Under the pieces are notes generated by a model that did not search any database, was not told the origin of the DNA, and was given only the letters and a program-made list of their open reading frames with translations. Below, piece after piece: positions 1 through 7,690 of a DNA stretch of 14,545 nucleotides (the first letter of the stretch is position 1; every line of letters begins with the position of its first letter). Position numbers and translations under genes: made by a program. This DNA is from Phycisphaerales bacterium UBA2218 (GTDB lineage: Bacteria > Planctomycetota > Phycisphaerae > Sedimentisphaerales > Anaerobacaceae): the NCBI GenBank assembly GCA_002327785.1, contig DCUI01000168.1, forward strand, positions 1 to 14,545, read 5' to 3'.

Positions 1-1536
1 CAGTTCTTTCTGGCCGGACGGTCGTTGCGCTGGCCCCTCATCGGCACCGGTCTGTTCTGCGCCAACATCTCGACGATCCATCTGGTGGGCTTGGCCTCCT
101 CGGGTTACAAGGACGGCCTGGTCATCGGCAACTTCGAGTGGATGGCAGCCTTCTGTCTGATCTTGCTGGGGATTGTGTTTGCACCGTTCTACTTTCGCAG
201 CAAGATAGCCACACTGCCGGAATACCTGGAGAAACGATACGGAACCGGCGCCCGCACCTTCCTGGCCATCATCTTCGTGATGTCGGCACTGCTCGTGCAT
301 ATCGGCATCAGTCTGTACGCCGGCGCCAAGGTCTTGGAGGAGTTCTTTGGAATCAACTATGTCCTGTCCATCGTCGGCATCTCGGTCATCACGGCGATCT
401 ACACCGTTCTCGGGGGGCTCCGGGCCGTGATGATTACGGATGCCGTTCAGGCGGTGCTGCTGCTGGCGGGAGCCGCGATTCTCACCTTGGCCGGTCTTGT
501 GCAACTGCCGGAGGCGGGCATCGAAACCTGGGCTCAGTTGAAGGCCGCCTGCAAACCCGAGCAGCTCAGCATGATCCAGCCCATTCGGGATGCCGCAGCG
601 CCAGGCCATTTCGGCCTGCGGGAATTCTCCTGGTACTCGATCCTGTTCGGGTACCCGGTCCTGGGGATCTGGTACTGGTGCACCGATCAGACCATCGTCC
701 AAAAGATCCTGGCCGCCAAGAGTGAGAGGGACGCTCGCGACGGCGCGATCCTTGCCGGGTTCCTGAAGATTCTGCCGGTCTTCCTGATGGTTCTGCCGGG
801 GGTCATCGGCTACGTTCTCTACCGGGAAAGGATCGGCGACGACAACGACGCCACTTTGGTGGTCATGATGAAGGAACTGTTGCCGGTGGGGCTGCGAGGC
901 TTGATGGCGGCGGGCCTGCTCGCCGCGCTGATGAGCACCATCGAGGCCGCCTTGAACAGTACGGCCACGCTGACGGCCGAGGACATCGTCAAACGCCTGC
1001 GCCCGCACACGCCCGATGCCACGCTGGTGTTGATAGGGCGTATTACAGCCGGGATTGTGGTGGTGCTGGCCATGCTCTGGTCCACGCAGGGCGGCAAGTT
1101 CGGCAGCATCTTCGAGGCGATCAACAAGATCCCCATGGCCTTTGCGCCGGGCATCACAACTGTCTTTCTCTGGGGTGTTTTCTGGCCTCGCGGCAACCGA
1201 CAGGGCGCCATGGCCGCGTTGCTCTTCAACGTGGTCATCGGGATCCTGTACCTGGCTGTGGACATCCCCCTGATCGGGAGCGAACAACTCGTCGCCAAAC
1301 GTCTCGGCCTCCCGTTCATGCAGGTCGGCTGGTATCTGTTTCTGATGTCAAGTGGCGTCTACTTCTTCGTCAGCCTGATTACACCGGCGCCGGCTCGAAG
1401 TCAGATCGAGAACCTGTGCTGGACGCGACCGCTCGACGCCTTGCGCGGCAAGATGCAGGGGACTCTCACGGATCCTCGCGTCATGGCGGCAATCCTCTTC
1501 GCCATAATGGGCGTTCTGTACGCGATCCTGCACTGA
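1..1536 (+). CDS. SSS-family sodium/solute symporter (5' partial)
   Basis: This is a membrane transporter of the sodium:solute symporter family, which couples Na+ entry to uptake of a sugar or another small solute. The reading frame is open from base 1 and already encodes the family's early FLAGRSL motif, so the true start lies upstream; only roughly the first few dozen residues should be missing. The visible 511 residues are mostly hydrophobic helices. They include the characteristic YTVLGGLRAVMITDAVQ segment (bases about 400-450) and the later LMSTIEAALNSTATLTAEDI segment (about 930-990), which corresponds to the helix that helps form the Na+ site. It is followed after 41 nt by the GH95 gene on the same strand, so the two are probably co-transcribed and the cargo is likely a sugar released by that enzyme. 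Substrate specificity cannot be read from the sequence. Confidence 0.93.
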   Translation, partial: QFFLAGRSLRWPLIGTGLFCANISTIHLVGLASSGYKDGLVIGNFEWMAAFCLILLGIVFAPFYFRSKIATLPEYLEKRYGTGARTFLAIIFVMSALLVHIGISLYAGAKVLEEFFGINYVLSIVGISVITAIYTVLGGLRAVMITDAVQAVLLLAGAAILTLAGLVQLPEAGIETWAQLKAACKPEQLSMIQPIRDAAAPGHFGLREFSWYSILFGYPVLGIWYWCTDQTIVQKILAAKSERDARDGAILAGFLKILPVFLMVLPGVIGYVLYRERIGDDNDATLVVMMKELLPVGLRGLMAAGLLAALMSTIEAALNSTATLTAEDIVKRLRPHTPDATLVLIGRITAGIVVVLAMLWSTQGGKFGSIFEAINKIPMAFAPGITTVFLWGVFWPRGNRQGAMAALLFNVVIGILYLAVDIPLIGSEQLVAKRLGLPFMQVGWYLFLMSSGVYFFVSLITPAPARSQIENLCWTRPLDALRGKMQGTLTDPRVMAAILFAIMGVLYAILH

Positions 1537-1562
1537 CCGAACGTTACGAGATTCAGGATGAT

Positions 1563-1570
1563 AAAGGGGG
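1563..1570 (+). promoter_or_regulatory. Ribosome binding site of the GH95 gene
   Basis: The purine run AAAGGGGG lies 7 nt before the ATG at 1578. It supports starting the GH95 gene there rather than at in-frame codons further upstream inside the symporter gene. The encoded N-terminus then reads as a proper signal peptide. Confidence 0.6.
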
Positions 1571-1577
1571 AATACCC

Positions 1578-4055
1578 ATGAAGCGCCGAACTTGTTCCTT
1601 GGTAACAATGGTCGTGACGGCGATACTTTCGTTGCAGGTGATTTCATCGGCAGCGCACGAGTCTTTGCCGGTTCCGGATCGCGGATTCGTCAGTTCTCAA
1701 CCAGCGAAGACATGGGAGGAAGGTCTTATCTGCGGCAATGGTACGATCGGTGCCAACGCCCTGAGTCGCCCGTTGAACGAACGGGTGATCTTCTCTTATG
1801 AACGCTTGTTTCTGCCGATGGGCGCCCCGGTCATGCCTCCTGATCAGTCCGTTCGCTTGTTCGAGATCCGGCGGCTCATCGACAAAGGACTCTACAAGCA
1901 AGCCTGTGAACTCCAATTCAATCTGTCAGGACAAGACGGCTTCATGTACCCGGACTACTACGTTCCGGCTTTTGACCTCATGATTCGCATGCAGGCGAAA
2001 GGGGAGATCCGCCACTACGCCCGGTCAGTGGATTTTCAGACCGGCGAGGTGACGGTCCACTGGGTGGACGACCGAGGTGTCTTCGAGCGTCGCATGTTCG
2101 TCTCCCGTGCAGCCGGCGTGGCCGTGCTGCTGCTCACCGCGCCCAAAGGGGCTCTCGATTGCCGGCTCGCGCTGGAACCGCGGGAACCAAGCGACGAGTT
2201 CAATGCGGATTCCGACGTCAACAAGCGCTCTGACCAAGTCTTCAAGGAACACGTGTCCGATATCAAGAGCACGGCGGGGGACTCCTGGCTGACCTACAGC
2301 AACCGGTTCACCAAGGCCTACCCGGGCAGCATCCACGCCTTGGAGAGTTGCGCGCGAGTCGTGGCAATGGGGGGAACGAGCAAGCCGCAGGACGATGGTG
2401 TGCTTCATGTTGCCGGGGCAGACCGCATCCTGCTGTTCGTCGACATCCGTCTGCTCTACGATCCAGCGAAGTCGGTGATGGAGGAAATGAAGCGCTCGCT
2501 TGAGGAACTTCCTGCTGACTATGCCGACCTTTTGGGCCGCCATGCCAGGATGCACGGCGAGATGTTCAATCGCATGCGGTTGGACCTGGGTGGCGGTGCG
2601 GACCGTGGGCGGACCACGGAGGAGTTGTTGGAGCTGTCGAGCTACGAGGAGATGAACCGGGCGCTGATCGAAAAAGAGTTCGATGCCGGTCGCTATAACA
2701 TCATCTCCAGTACCGGCGAGTTGCCTCCCACTCTCCAGGGACTCTGGGGCGGAACATATGTTCCCGGCTGGGCCAGCGACTTCACCCACAACGGCAATGT
2801 GCCCTCGGCCATCGCCGCCAACCTGATGGGCAACATGCCGGAACTGATGCTGGCCTATACGTCGTACATCGAGTCGATCGTCCCGTGGCTCGAAATCAAT
2901 GCGAAGCACCTGTTCGGGGCCCGCGGCATCGTACTGCCATCGCGCTCGACGACCCATGGTTTCAATAACGCTCTGAACCCCGACTTCGCCGGTGGCATGT
3001 GGGTGGGCGGAGCCGGCTGGGCTGCGCATTTCTTCTACGACTACTACCTTTACACGGGAGACCGTGAATTCCTCGACCATCATGCCCTTCCATTCATGGA
3101 GAAGGCAGTTGCGTTCTTCGAGGATTACCTGTACGAGGGGCCAGACGGAAAGTGGGTCTTTTCGCCAACTCAGTCGCCGGAGAACACGCCTGGCAACTCA
3201 GATTCGCAAGCGTCATTCAATGCCACTATGGACGTCGCCGTCGCCAAGGAATTGCTTCGCAACACGATTGCCGCCTCCCGTGAAATCGGCCGCAACGGGG
3301 ACAAGATTCTGCTCTGGGAGGAGATGCTTGCGAAGATGCCGGAGTACATGATTGATGACCGCGGCATCATCAAGGAGTGGTTGACACCACGGCTTGAGAA
3401 CCGGGATAGCCACCGTCATTCCTCACAACTGTACCCATTGTTTGACGGCATGCCTGAAGAGATCGCACAGAGGCCTGAACTGAGAGCGGCATTTCGCAAG
3501 AGCATTGAGTACAAACTCGACCAGCACTGGAAGAACAACCAGCGTGGGTTCATGTCATTCGGATTGGTGCAACTCGGCCAGGCAGCCGCCAGTCTCGGGG
3601 AAGGGGAACTCGCGTACCATTGTCTCAAGCATCTGGTGAATCGATTCTGGCTGAACAATCTAGCCTCGATGCATAATCACCGCTCGTTGTTCAACATGGA
3701 CATCAGTGGTGGTATGCCGGCCGTGATCATCAAAATGCTGGTGGCTTCGGAGCCGGGGAGAATTCAGTTGCTGCCCGCGCTGCCAAGGGCTTGGTCCGCC
3801 GGAACGATAGAAGGCGTCCTGTGCCGCGGCCAAATCGAGATAAGAAGCCTCCAGTGGTCTCCCGGCAAGGTCTTGGCAAATCTCAAGACGCCCCGGAAAC
3901 AGAGGGTCACGCTGGATCTTCCTTGGGATATAACCTACTTCACCGTGAACGAAGGCGACGCCCTTGTAGCAGGAGGCAATAGCAAGGACTGTCTTGTCGT
4001 CACGCTGCCCGCACAACAGGAGGTGGCTATCGAGATCACAACAGACAGGCGATAG
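1578..4055 (+). CDS. Exported GH95 alpha-L-fucosidase-like glycoside hydrolase
   Basis: This is an 825-residue GH95 enzyme, a family of inverting exo-hydrolases that remove terminal L-fucose (or L-galactose) from glycans. An N-terminal signal peptide (MKRRTCSLVTMVV..., cleavage probably after SSA near residue 26) sends it out of the cytoplasm. The N-terminal beta domain begins with WEEGLICGNGTIGA. The (alpha/alpha)6 barrel carries the expected catalytic set: N405 and N407 (motif THNGN), E535 (SPEN, general acid), H612-R613-H614 (HRHSSQLY) and D708 (NMDISGG). The closing LLPALPRAW motif is present. Length and domain order are normal and the gene is intact. T403 sits two residues before the first catalytic Asn; from memory, this position is His in a characterised 1,2-alpha-L-fucosidase and Thr in an alpha-L-galactosidase, so substrate choice is open. 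It probably forms an operon with the upstream symporter. Confidence 0.93.
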   Translation: MKRRTCSLVTMVVTAILSLQVISSAAHESLPVPDRGFVSSQPAKTWEEGLICGNGTIGANALSRPLNERVIFSYERLFLPMGAPVMPPDQSVRLFEIRRLIDKGLYKQACELQFNLSGQDGFMYPDYYVPAFDLMIRMQAKGEIRHYARSVDFQTGEVTVHWVDDRGVFERRMFVSRAAGVAVLLLTAPKGALDCRLALEPREPSDEFNADSDVNKRSDQVFKEHVSDIKSTAGDSWLTYSNRFTKAYPGSIHALESCARVVAMGGTSKPQDDGVLHVAGADRILLFVDIRLLYDPAKSVMEEMKRSLEELPADYADLLGRHARMHGEMFNRMRLDLGGGADRGRTTEELLELSSYEEMNRALIEKEFDAGRYNIISSTGELPPTLQGLWGGTYVPGWASDFTHNGNVPSAIAANLMGNMPELMLAYTSYIESIVPWLEINAKHLFGARGIVLPSRSTTHGFNNALNPDFAGGMWVGGAGWAAHFFYDYYLYTGDREFLDHHALPFMEKAVAFFEDYLYEGPDGKWVFSPTQSPENTPGNSDSQASFNATMDVAVAKELLRNTIAASREIGRNGDKILLWEEMLAKMPEYMIDDRGIIKEWLTPRLENRDSHRHSSQLYPLFDGMPEEIAQRPELRAAFRKSIEYKLDQHWKNNQRGFMSFGLVQLGQAAASLGEGELAYHCLKHLVNRFWLNNLASMHNHRSLFNMDISGGMPAVIIKMLVASEPGRIQLLPALPRAWSAGTIEGVLCRGQIEIRSLQWSPGKVLANLKTPRKQRVTLDLPWDITYFTVNEGDALVAGGNSKDCLVVTLPAQQEVAIEITTDRR

Positions 4056-4068
4056 TAGGCACTCAGGC

Positions 4069-4091
4069 GGTTCCACGGGAGAACCTTCTTT
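4069..4091 (+). terminator. Weak hairpin after the GH95 gene
   Basis: GGTTC and GAACC form a 5-bp stem around a 7-nt loop, followed by TTCTTT, 13 nt after the GH95 stop codon. The stem is short and the T-run is broken. It could attenuate transcription before the GH2 remnant but is weak evidence. The rest of the 156-nt gap (4056-4211) shows nothing else apart from GGAG at 4199-4202 ahead of ATG 4212. Confidence 0.25.
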
Positions 4092-4211
4092 GTGCAGAAT
4101 GGACGGGGTGCAGCGAGTTCGCCGGAATCCTGCGACGGCAAGGAGGATAGGTTTTTCGGATAGACAGGGGGCTGAAGCCTGGCAGCACGCGTCCTCTGTG
4201 GAGACTTGCAG

Positions 4212-5823
4212 ATGAAATCGACGTCCCGCCCGTTTCTGTTAATCGTTGGCCCTCTATCGATCTGTCTTACCTGCGTTCTTGCCGACACCAGCGTCGTGTA
4301 CTGCGTGGAAACACTCTGCGTGGGCAGGCCGTCGACGACGGAACGGATGATCCCACTGGTTGGGACGTGGCGTTTCGCTCTGGATCCAAACGACGTCGGC
4401 GTTGAACAACGCTGGTTTGCCCAAATGCTGGATGACACGGTCCGGCTGCCCGGCACTACCGATGAGAACCACAAGGGCATCAAGCTGGATGAACGCCGCG
4501 ACGACCGGCTCTCCCGCGTCTGGTACTGGAAGGGCCCGGCTTGGTATCAGCGTGAGGTGATGATTCCCGACTCCTGGGCCGGGAAACGTATCACGCTGGT
4601 GCTCGAACGCACCAAGAATACACGGGTGTGGGTTGACGAGACGTTTTGCGGCTGGGACGACACGCTCAGCGCCCCGCAGATCTTTGATGTGACCAGGGCG
4701 ATGACGCCGGGTGCGCGTACCATTACGGTTGTGGTCGACAACGCCAAGTTGCCACCGGTCGGTCCGTCCCATGCAGTGGATGAGCGGACGCAGACCAACT
4801 AGAACGGCGTCCTCGGCAGAATGGAACTTCGGGCGACGGACTCGGTCTGGCTGCAAGACGTGCAGGTCTATCCAAACGCGACTACAAAGGCGGCTATCGT
4901 TCGTGCGAAGGTCGGAAATACTACGGGCAGGAAGGTTTCAGGAGTGATCACGGTCCGGTGCGAGAGCCACAATGTGGCCAAGCCGGTGGCCTTCAAGAGG
5001 CAGGCGTTCCCGGTGAGGGCCGCTGGGCGGGAGACCGTTTCGAATTCACCTACGAACCAGGTGACGATGTGCCGCTCTGGGACGAGTTTCATCCGGCCTC
5101 GCTCCGTCTCGATCTCACGCTCGAAACCACGGCCGAGGGCGACGACTTCTGGGTGATCGCCAAAGTGGAAAAGGACGCGCGTCCGCTGCGCGGCTCCTTT
5201 GCGCTGGACAGCCTTCCGGATCCCCATATCGAATCGCATTCACCTTCGACGATGGTCGATTACAGCGAATCGATCCGTGGAATCCCGGTGCCCTTGATTG
5301 GGCATGAGACGGGACAGTTCCAGGTCTATCCGGATTTCCGCGACATCCCCAAGTTCACGGGCGTGGTCCGGGCACGGCGCTGGTCGGCATGCTCAACGTG
5401 TTCATGGAGTCCAAGGGGATCATCGGACCTGAGCAGTGGCGACAATTCTGCTGCGAGACCGTGCCGCTGCTGCGGATGAAGCAGTACACCTGGACGACCG
5501 ATGAAACGTTCATCGGGCGGGTGCAGTTGGCCCATTACGGTCCAGTGGATCTCCGCGACGCGCTGGTTACCTGGACGGTCACAGACAGCAGCGGCAGAGA
5601 AGTTGCCGGCAATGCGTTTAACCCGGTCACCATCGAGCAGGGGAAGGTCTTCGAGGTCGACATTTTTGCGTTGCCGCTGTCTAGTGTCGCCGCGCCGCAG
5701 AAACTGACCGTCACACTGGCCATCGAAGGGACCAAGTACCGAAACGACTATCCAATCTGGGTTTACCCCGCGAGTGCGGATATCGAAGGATGGAGGAGGC
5801 CAAGGAGGCAGTCGATATCCTGA
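4212..5823 (+). pseudogene. Decayed GH2-type glycoside hydrolase
   Basis: These are the remains of an exported GH2-type enzyme (beta-galactosidase superfamily). ATG 4212 follows GGAG and opens a hydrophobic signal peptide. The N-terminal sugar-binding domain is good (PLVGTWRFALDP, WYQREVMIPDSW, VWVDE). A TAG at 4800-4802 then replaces the Trp expected in QTNWNGVLG. Translation would resume in the same frame (MELRATDSVWLQDVQVYPN) until a one-base loss at about 5038, where the frame moves to FEFTYEPGDDVPLWDEF. Family architecture suggests an in-frame deletion near 5130-5145 that removes the first half of the catalytic barrel with the acid/base Glu. A second deletion with a frame change lies near 5365-5372, between FTGV and GTALVGMLN. 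The IGHETGQFQVYP segment with its Glu (5306-5308) and the C-terminal beta domain (to IWVYPASAD) survive. It cannot make an active enzyme. The deletion sizes are judged from memory of homologues. Confidence 0.85.
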
Positions 5824-5867
5824 AACGATCCGAGATTCTGGGAAAGAACCACTATCAGCCCAAGTGA
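5790..5867 (+). pseudogene. Short coding-like tail after the GH2 remnant
   Basis: A 25-codon stretch (MEEAKEAVDILKRSEILGK..., TGA at 5865-5867) overlaps the end of the GH2 remnant in another frame. Its composition (charged, helix-like, ordinary codons) looks more protein-like than the alternative frames. It may be the 3' end of a neighbouring gene whose body was deleted, or the last part of the GH2 gene in a shifted frame. I do not recognise the family. Confidence 0.3.
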
Positions 5868-5936
5868 AGGAGGCGAACCACTCGTTGACAACCCAACTCC
5901 CCTGCAACACTTACCCCAACATCCGGAGCCATGACA

Positions 5937-6111
5937 ATGAACCGAATGAAACAGTGCATCATCGGCTGCCTTCCCGCAACAGCAACCATCGGTCTCCCCC
6001 GCGGCGCCCAGAATGGCGCAACGGCGGCACTGCCAAACACCGGCGGCTACCAGCAGGCCGTCAAGAGCCTGCTTGCCAGCCAAGCCGAGGTGGTGAAGCA
6101 TCCTATGAATC
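5937..6111 (+). pseudogene. 5' fragment of an unknown exported protein, cut by the insertion sequence
   Basis: GGAG at 5925-5928 lies 8 nt before ATG 5937 (another ATG is at 5931). The start opens a signal-peptide-like sequence (MNRMKQCIIGCLPATATIGL) followed by a plausible mature segment (NTGGYQQAVKSLLASQAEVVK). The frame then runs into the left inverted repeat of the insertion sequence at 6112, and the codons beyond are not protein-like. The gene was therefore probably truncated or interrupted by the element. A coding-like + strand scrap on the far side (7626-7690) could be its continuation, but this is unproven. No family is recognised. Confidence 0.45.
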
Positions 6112-6119
6112 CTATGAAT
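6102..6119 (+). repeat. Tandem 9-bp direct repeat at the left IS boundary
   Basis: CCTATGAAT occurs twice in direct succession (6102-6110 and 6111-6119). The second copy overlaps the left inverted repeat. It may reflect the recombination core or target sequence of the element. Confidence 0.6.
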
Positions 6120-6134
6120 TGGAGCCCCGCAAGG
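6112..6134 (+). repeat. Left inverted repeat of the IS110/IS1111 element
   Basis: CTATGAA-TTGGAGCC followed by CCGCAAGG matches the reverse complement of 7603-7625 apart from one extra A and a small difference near the inner end. It marks the downstream (3') side of the recombinase gene. Confidence 0.7.
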
Positions 6135-6424
6135 GTCTGTGCGCTTCTTCAGGACATTTCTTTTTCCACTGCCTCTGGTTCGTCTCGGCCCCTTCGCCTG
6201 AAGCTGAGGGGACGAGGGGAACCAGAGGCTTCCACTTCTTCTTCAATAACCCAACGGCGGGCGGCCTACGCTCCTATTCGGGCTCGTCTCGTGGACGGCT
6301 CATGAGGCTTCCTACAGAGGAGAGTTCCTATTCTCTGGGACGCCATCCGGCAAGCTGGCGGCAATACTTCACTCAGGATACTCTCGGAATCAGGCCAACC
6401 ATCGGGTCTGCAATCTATCGATCT
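6135..6424 (-). ncRNA. Candidate bridge-RNA region of the IS element
   Basis: About 290 nt without a convincing gene lie between the recombinase stop codon and the left inverted repeat. IS110-family recombinases are guided by an element-encoded bridge RNA, and in the IS1111 subgroup it is encoded downstream of the recombinase, which is this position. Visible structure includes an imperfect hairpin at 6172-6228 (outer 9-bp stem CCTCTGGTT/AACCAGAGG) and a 5-bp stem with a 10-nt loop at 6341-6360 (CGCCA/TGGCG). No transcript boundary or guide loops could be assigned by eye. The call rests mainly on family knowledge and location. Confidence 0.4.
6172..6228 (-). repeat. Imperfect inverted repeat (hairpin) inside the IS noncoding region
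   Basis: Nine perfectly complementary outer bases (6172-6180 with 6220-6228) enclose an interrupted inner stem containing CCCCT/AGGGG. It may be a stem-loop of the bridge RNA or the recombinase transcript's 3' hairpin. No clear U-tract follows on the - strand. Confidence 0.55.
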
Positions 6425-7537
6425 TTAGTTGTTCTGCGGATTCACCGCCTGCTGGTCTGGTCCGTTCTTGTTGTTCTTCTTCGCTTTCGACACCAGTTCC
6501 TCATTGAACGGCTCGCCGGTTTGCAACATCGCCCGCATGATCGTCACGAGCTTACGGGCCGTCGCCACCACCGCCGTCTTCTTCCGCTGGTTCTGTCCCC
6601 CGACGATTCGTTCATAGAACGCCTTGATCGCCGGGCTCTTCTGGATCACCCGCCAGGTGCTCTCCACCAGCAGCCAGCGAACCACCGATGGACCTTCCTT
6701 GCTGATCTGGCCCAGCCGACGGGTCTGGCCGCTCTCGTCGAGCTTGGGGGTCAGCCCGAAGTGCGCCGCATACTGTTTGGAACGCTTGAACCGTCCGACT
6801 TCATCCGTATAGGCCAGGATCGCCTCCGCCGTGCGAGGACCCACCCCGGGAATGCTCCTCAGCAAGACGCCGCCCGGCTGGCTGTCCAGGTAATGATCTG
6901 GATAGATCGTCACCTGCTTGAGCTGGCCGCCCAGCAGCTTCAGTTCCTCCAGCAGATTCGCCAGGTGCACTCGCCAGAACTGTTCCGCGGTCACCTCGGA
7001 CCAGTCCTGCGCCTGCTGCTTCATCCACTCGATGTTCTCGATCTTCCAGCAACTGCCCTTGTGCCGCGCCTGGGTCAGGCCGTTGCCCTTGAGCAACGCG
7101 CGGATGCGGTTCTTGACCGAGACGATCCGGTTGACCAGGACGCGTCGCTGCTGGATCGTCACCCGCCATTGCCGCACGGCGTGCGGGGGGATGTGGACTG
7201 TGGGCACTTCCCCGATGCTCAGCAGGACCGCCTGCTTGCGGCAGTCGATCCGATCGTTCTTCTTGCTCGTGCGGTAGATCCAGGTCATCTTGTGAGGATT
7301 CGAGACGGTCAGGGTATCGACATGCGGGCCCAGGGCGTCGTGCCGATAGCCGGCCTCGCCGCTGATCTCGAAGGTCAGGTGCACGCGGCTGCCGTCTTGT
7401 TTCTGTTGTTGCAGGTACTGTTTCATCTGGGTCAGGTCAGTCGCCAGGGTGGCGTACTGGTCCTTGTGTCCCTGCTGCACGACGCAGGCACAGGTCTTGT
7501 TGCAGTCGATGTCGAAACCGATATACTTGTCGTTCAT
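6425..7537 (-). CDS. IS110-family DEDD recombinase (transposase)
   Basis: This is a 370-residue IS110-family site-specific recombinase, which excises and inserts its element through a RuvC-like DEDD site together with a catalytic serine, guided by bridge RNA. The N-terminal RuvC-like domain shows D9 in YIGFDID, E57 in LTFEISGEAGY, and D95 and D98 in KKNDRIDC. A helical linker follows. The C-terminal Transposase_20 domain has LRSIPGVGPRTAEAILAY (about 226-243) and FGLTPKLDESGQTRRLGQIS (260-279), where S269 is the likely catalytic serine. I chose ATG 7537 because GGAG precedes it and the protein then starts directly at the conserved domain; an alternative start at 7576 adds 13 unconserved residues. 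The tail is Lys/Asn/Gln-rich. The gene is full length with all key residues, so it may still be active. Confidence 0.93.
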   Translation of the reverse strand: MNDKYIGFDIDCNKTCACVVQQGHKDQYATLATDLTQMKQYLQQQKQDGSRVHLTFEISGEAGYRHDALGPHVDTLTVSNPHKMTWIYRTSKKNDRIDCRKQAVLLSIGEVPTVHIPPHAVRQWRVTIQQRRVLVNRIVSVKNRIRALLKGNGLTQARHKGSCWKIENIEWMKQQAQDWSEVTAEQFWRVHLANLLEELKLLGGQLKQVTIYPDHYLDSQPGGVLLRSIPGVGPRTAEAILAYTDEVGRFKRSKQYAAHFGLTPKLDESGQTRRLGQISKEGPSVVRWLLVESTWRVIQKSPAIKAFYERIVGGQNQRKKTAVVATARKLVTIMRAMLQTGEPFNEELVSKAKKNNKNGPDQQAVNPQNN

Positions 7538-7602
7538 GGGGTCTCCGGGGCAAAGGGTCTTGTGGCGTTCACGCAACGACCACGTATTGGACAGCTACCT
7601 TA

Positions 7603-7625
7603 CCTTGGAGGCTCCAATTTCATAG
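7603..7625 (-). repeat. Right inverted repeat of the IS110/IS1111 element
   Basis: This is the partner of 6112-6134 and lies upstream (5') of the recombinase gene. Bases 7605-7617 also form a small internal palindrome (TTGGAG-G-CTCCAA). Confidence 0.7.
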
Positions 7626-7690
7626 CTTATCCGGGCAACGCCGAGCACAGCGGTACCGGCCTGAAGAAACTCGACGAGTGGCTCAGTGAC
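7626..7690 (+). pseudogene. Coding-like scrap between the IS and the truncated sulfatase
   Basis: The + strand frame reads IAYPGNAEHSGTGLKKLDEW with ordinary high-GC codon choice, whereas the - strand reading in the sulfatase frame stops looking like a sulfatase after LPLAS. The stretch may be the continuation of the fragment at 5937-6111, joined to the sulfatase remnant by a deletion. It is too short to identify. Confidence 0.25.

Larger units (their letters stand above)
6112..7625 (-). mobile_element. IS110/IS1111-type insertion sequence
   Basis: The element is about 1.5 kb. Its single recombinase gene reads on the - strand and imperfect inverted repeats lie at 6112-6134 and 7603-7625. The right repeat, reverse-complemented, shares the blocks CTATGAA and TTGGAGCC plus a final CAAGG with the left one, with small gaps. 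IS110-group elements usually lack inverted repeats while IS1111-group elements have subterminal ones, so the IS1111 subgroup fits better. The exact ends are uncertain by several bases, because such repeats are subterminal and these elements leave little or no target duplication. Truncated genes lie on both sides. Confidence 0.8.

Noticed and set aside
6102..6119. CRISPR-like or satellite repeat
   Set aside because: There are only two adjacent 9-bp copies with no spacers; it is better explained as an IS boundary feature.
6299..6306. Palindrome CTCATGAG in the IS noncoding region
   Set aside because: It is only 8 bp and is not clearly part of a larger stem.
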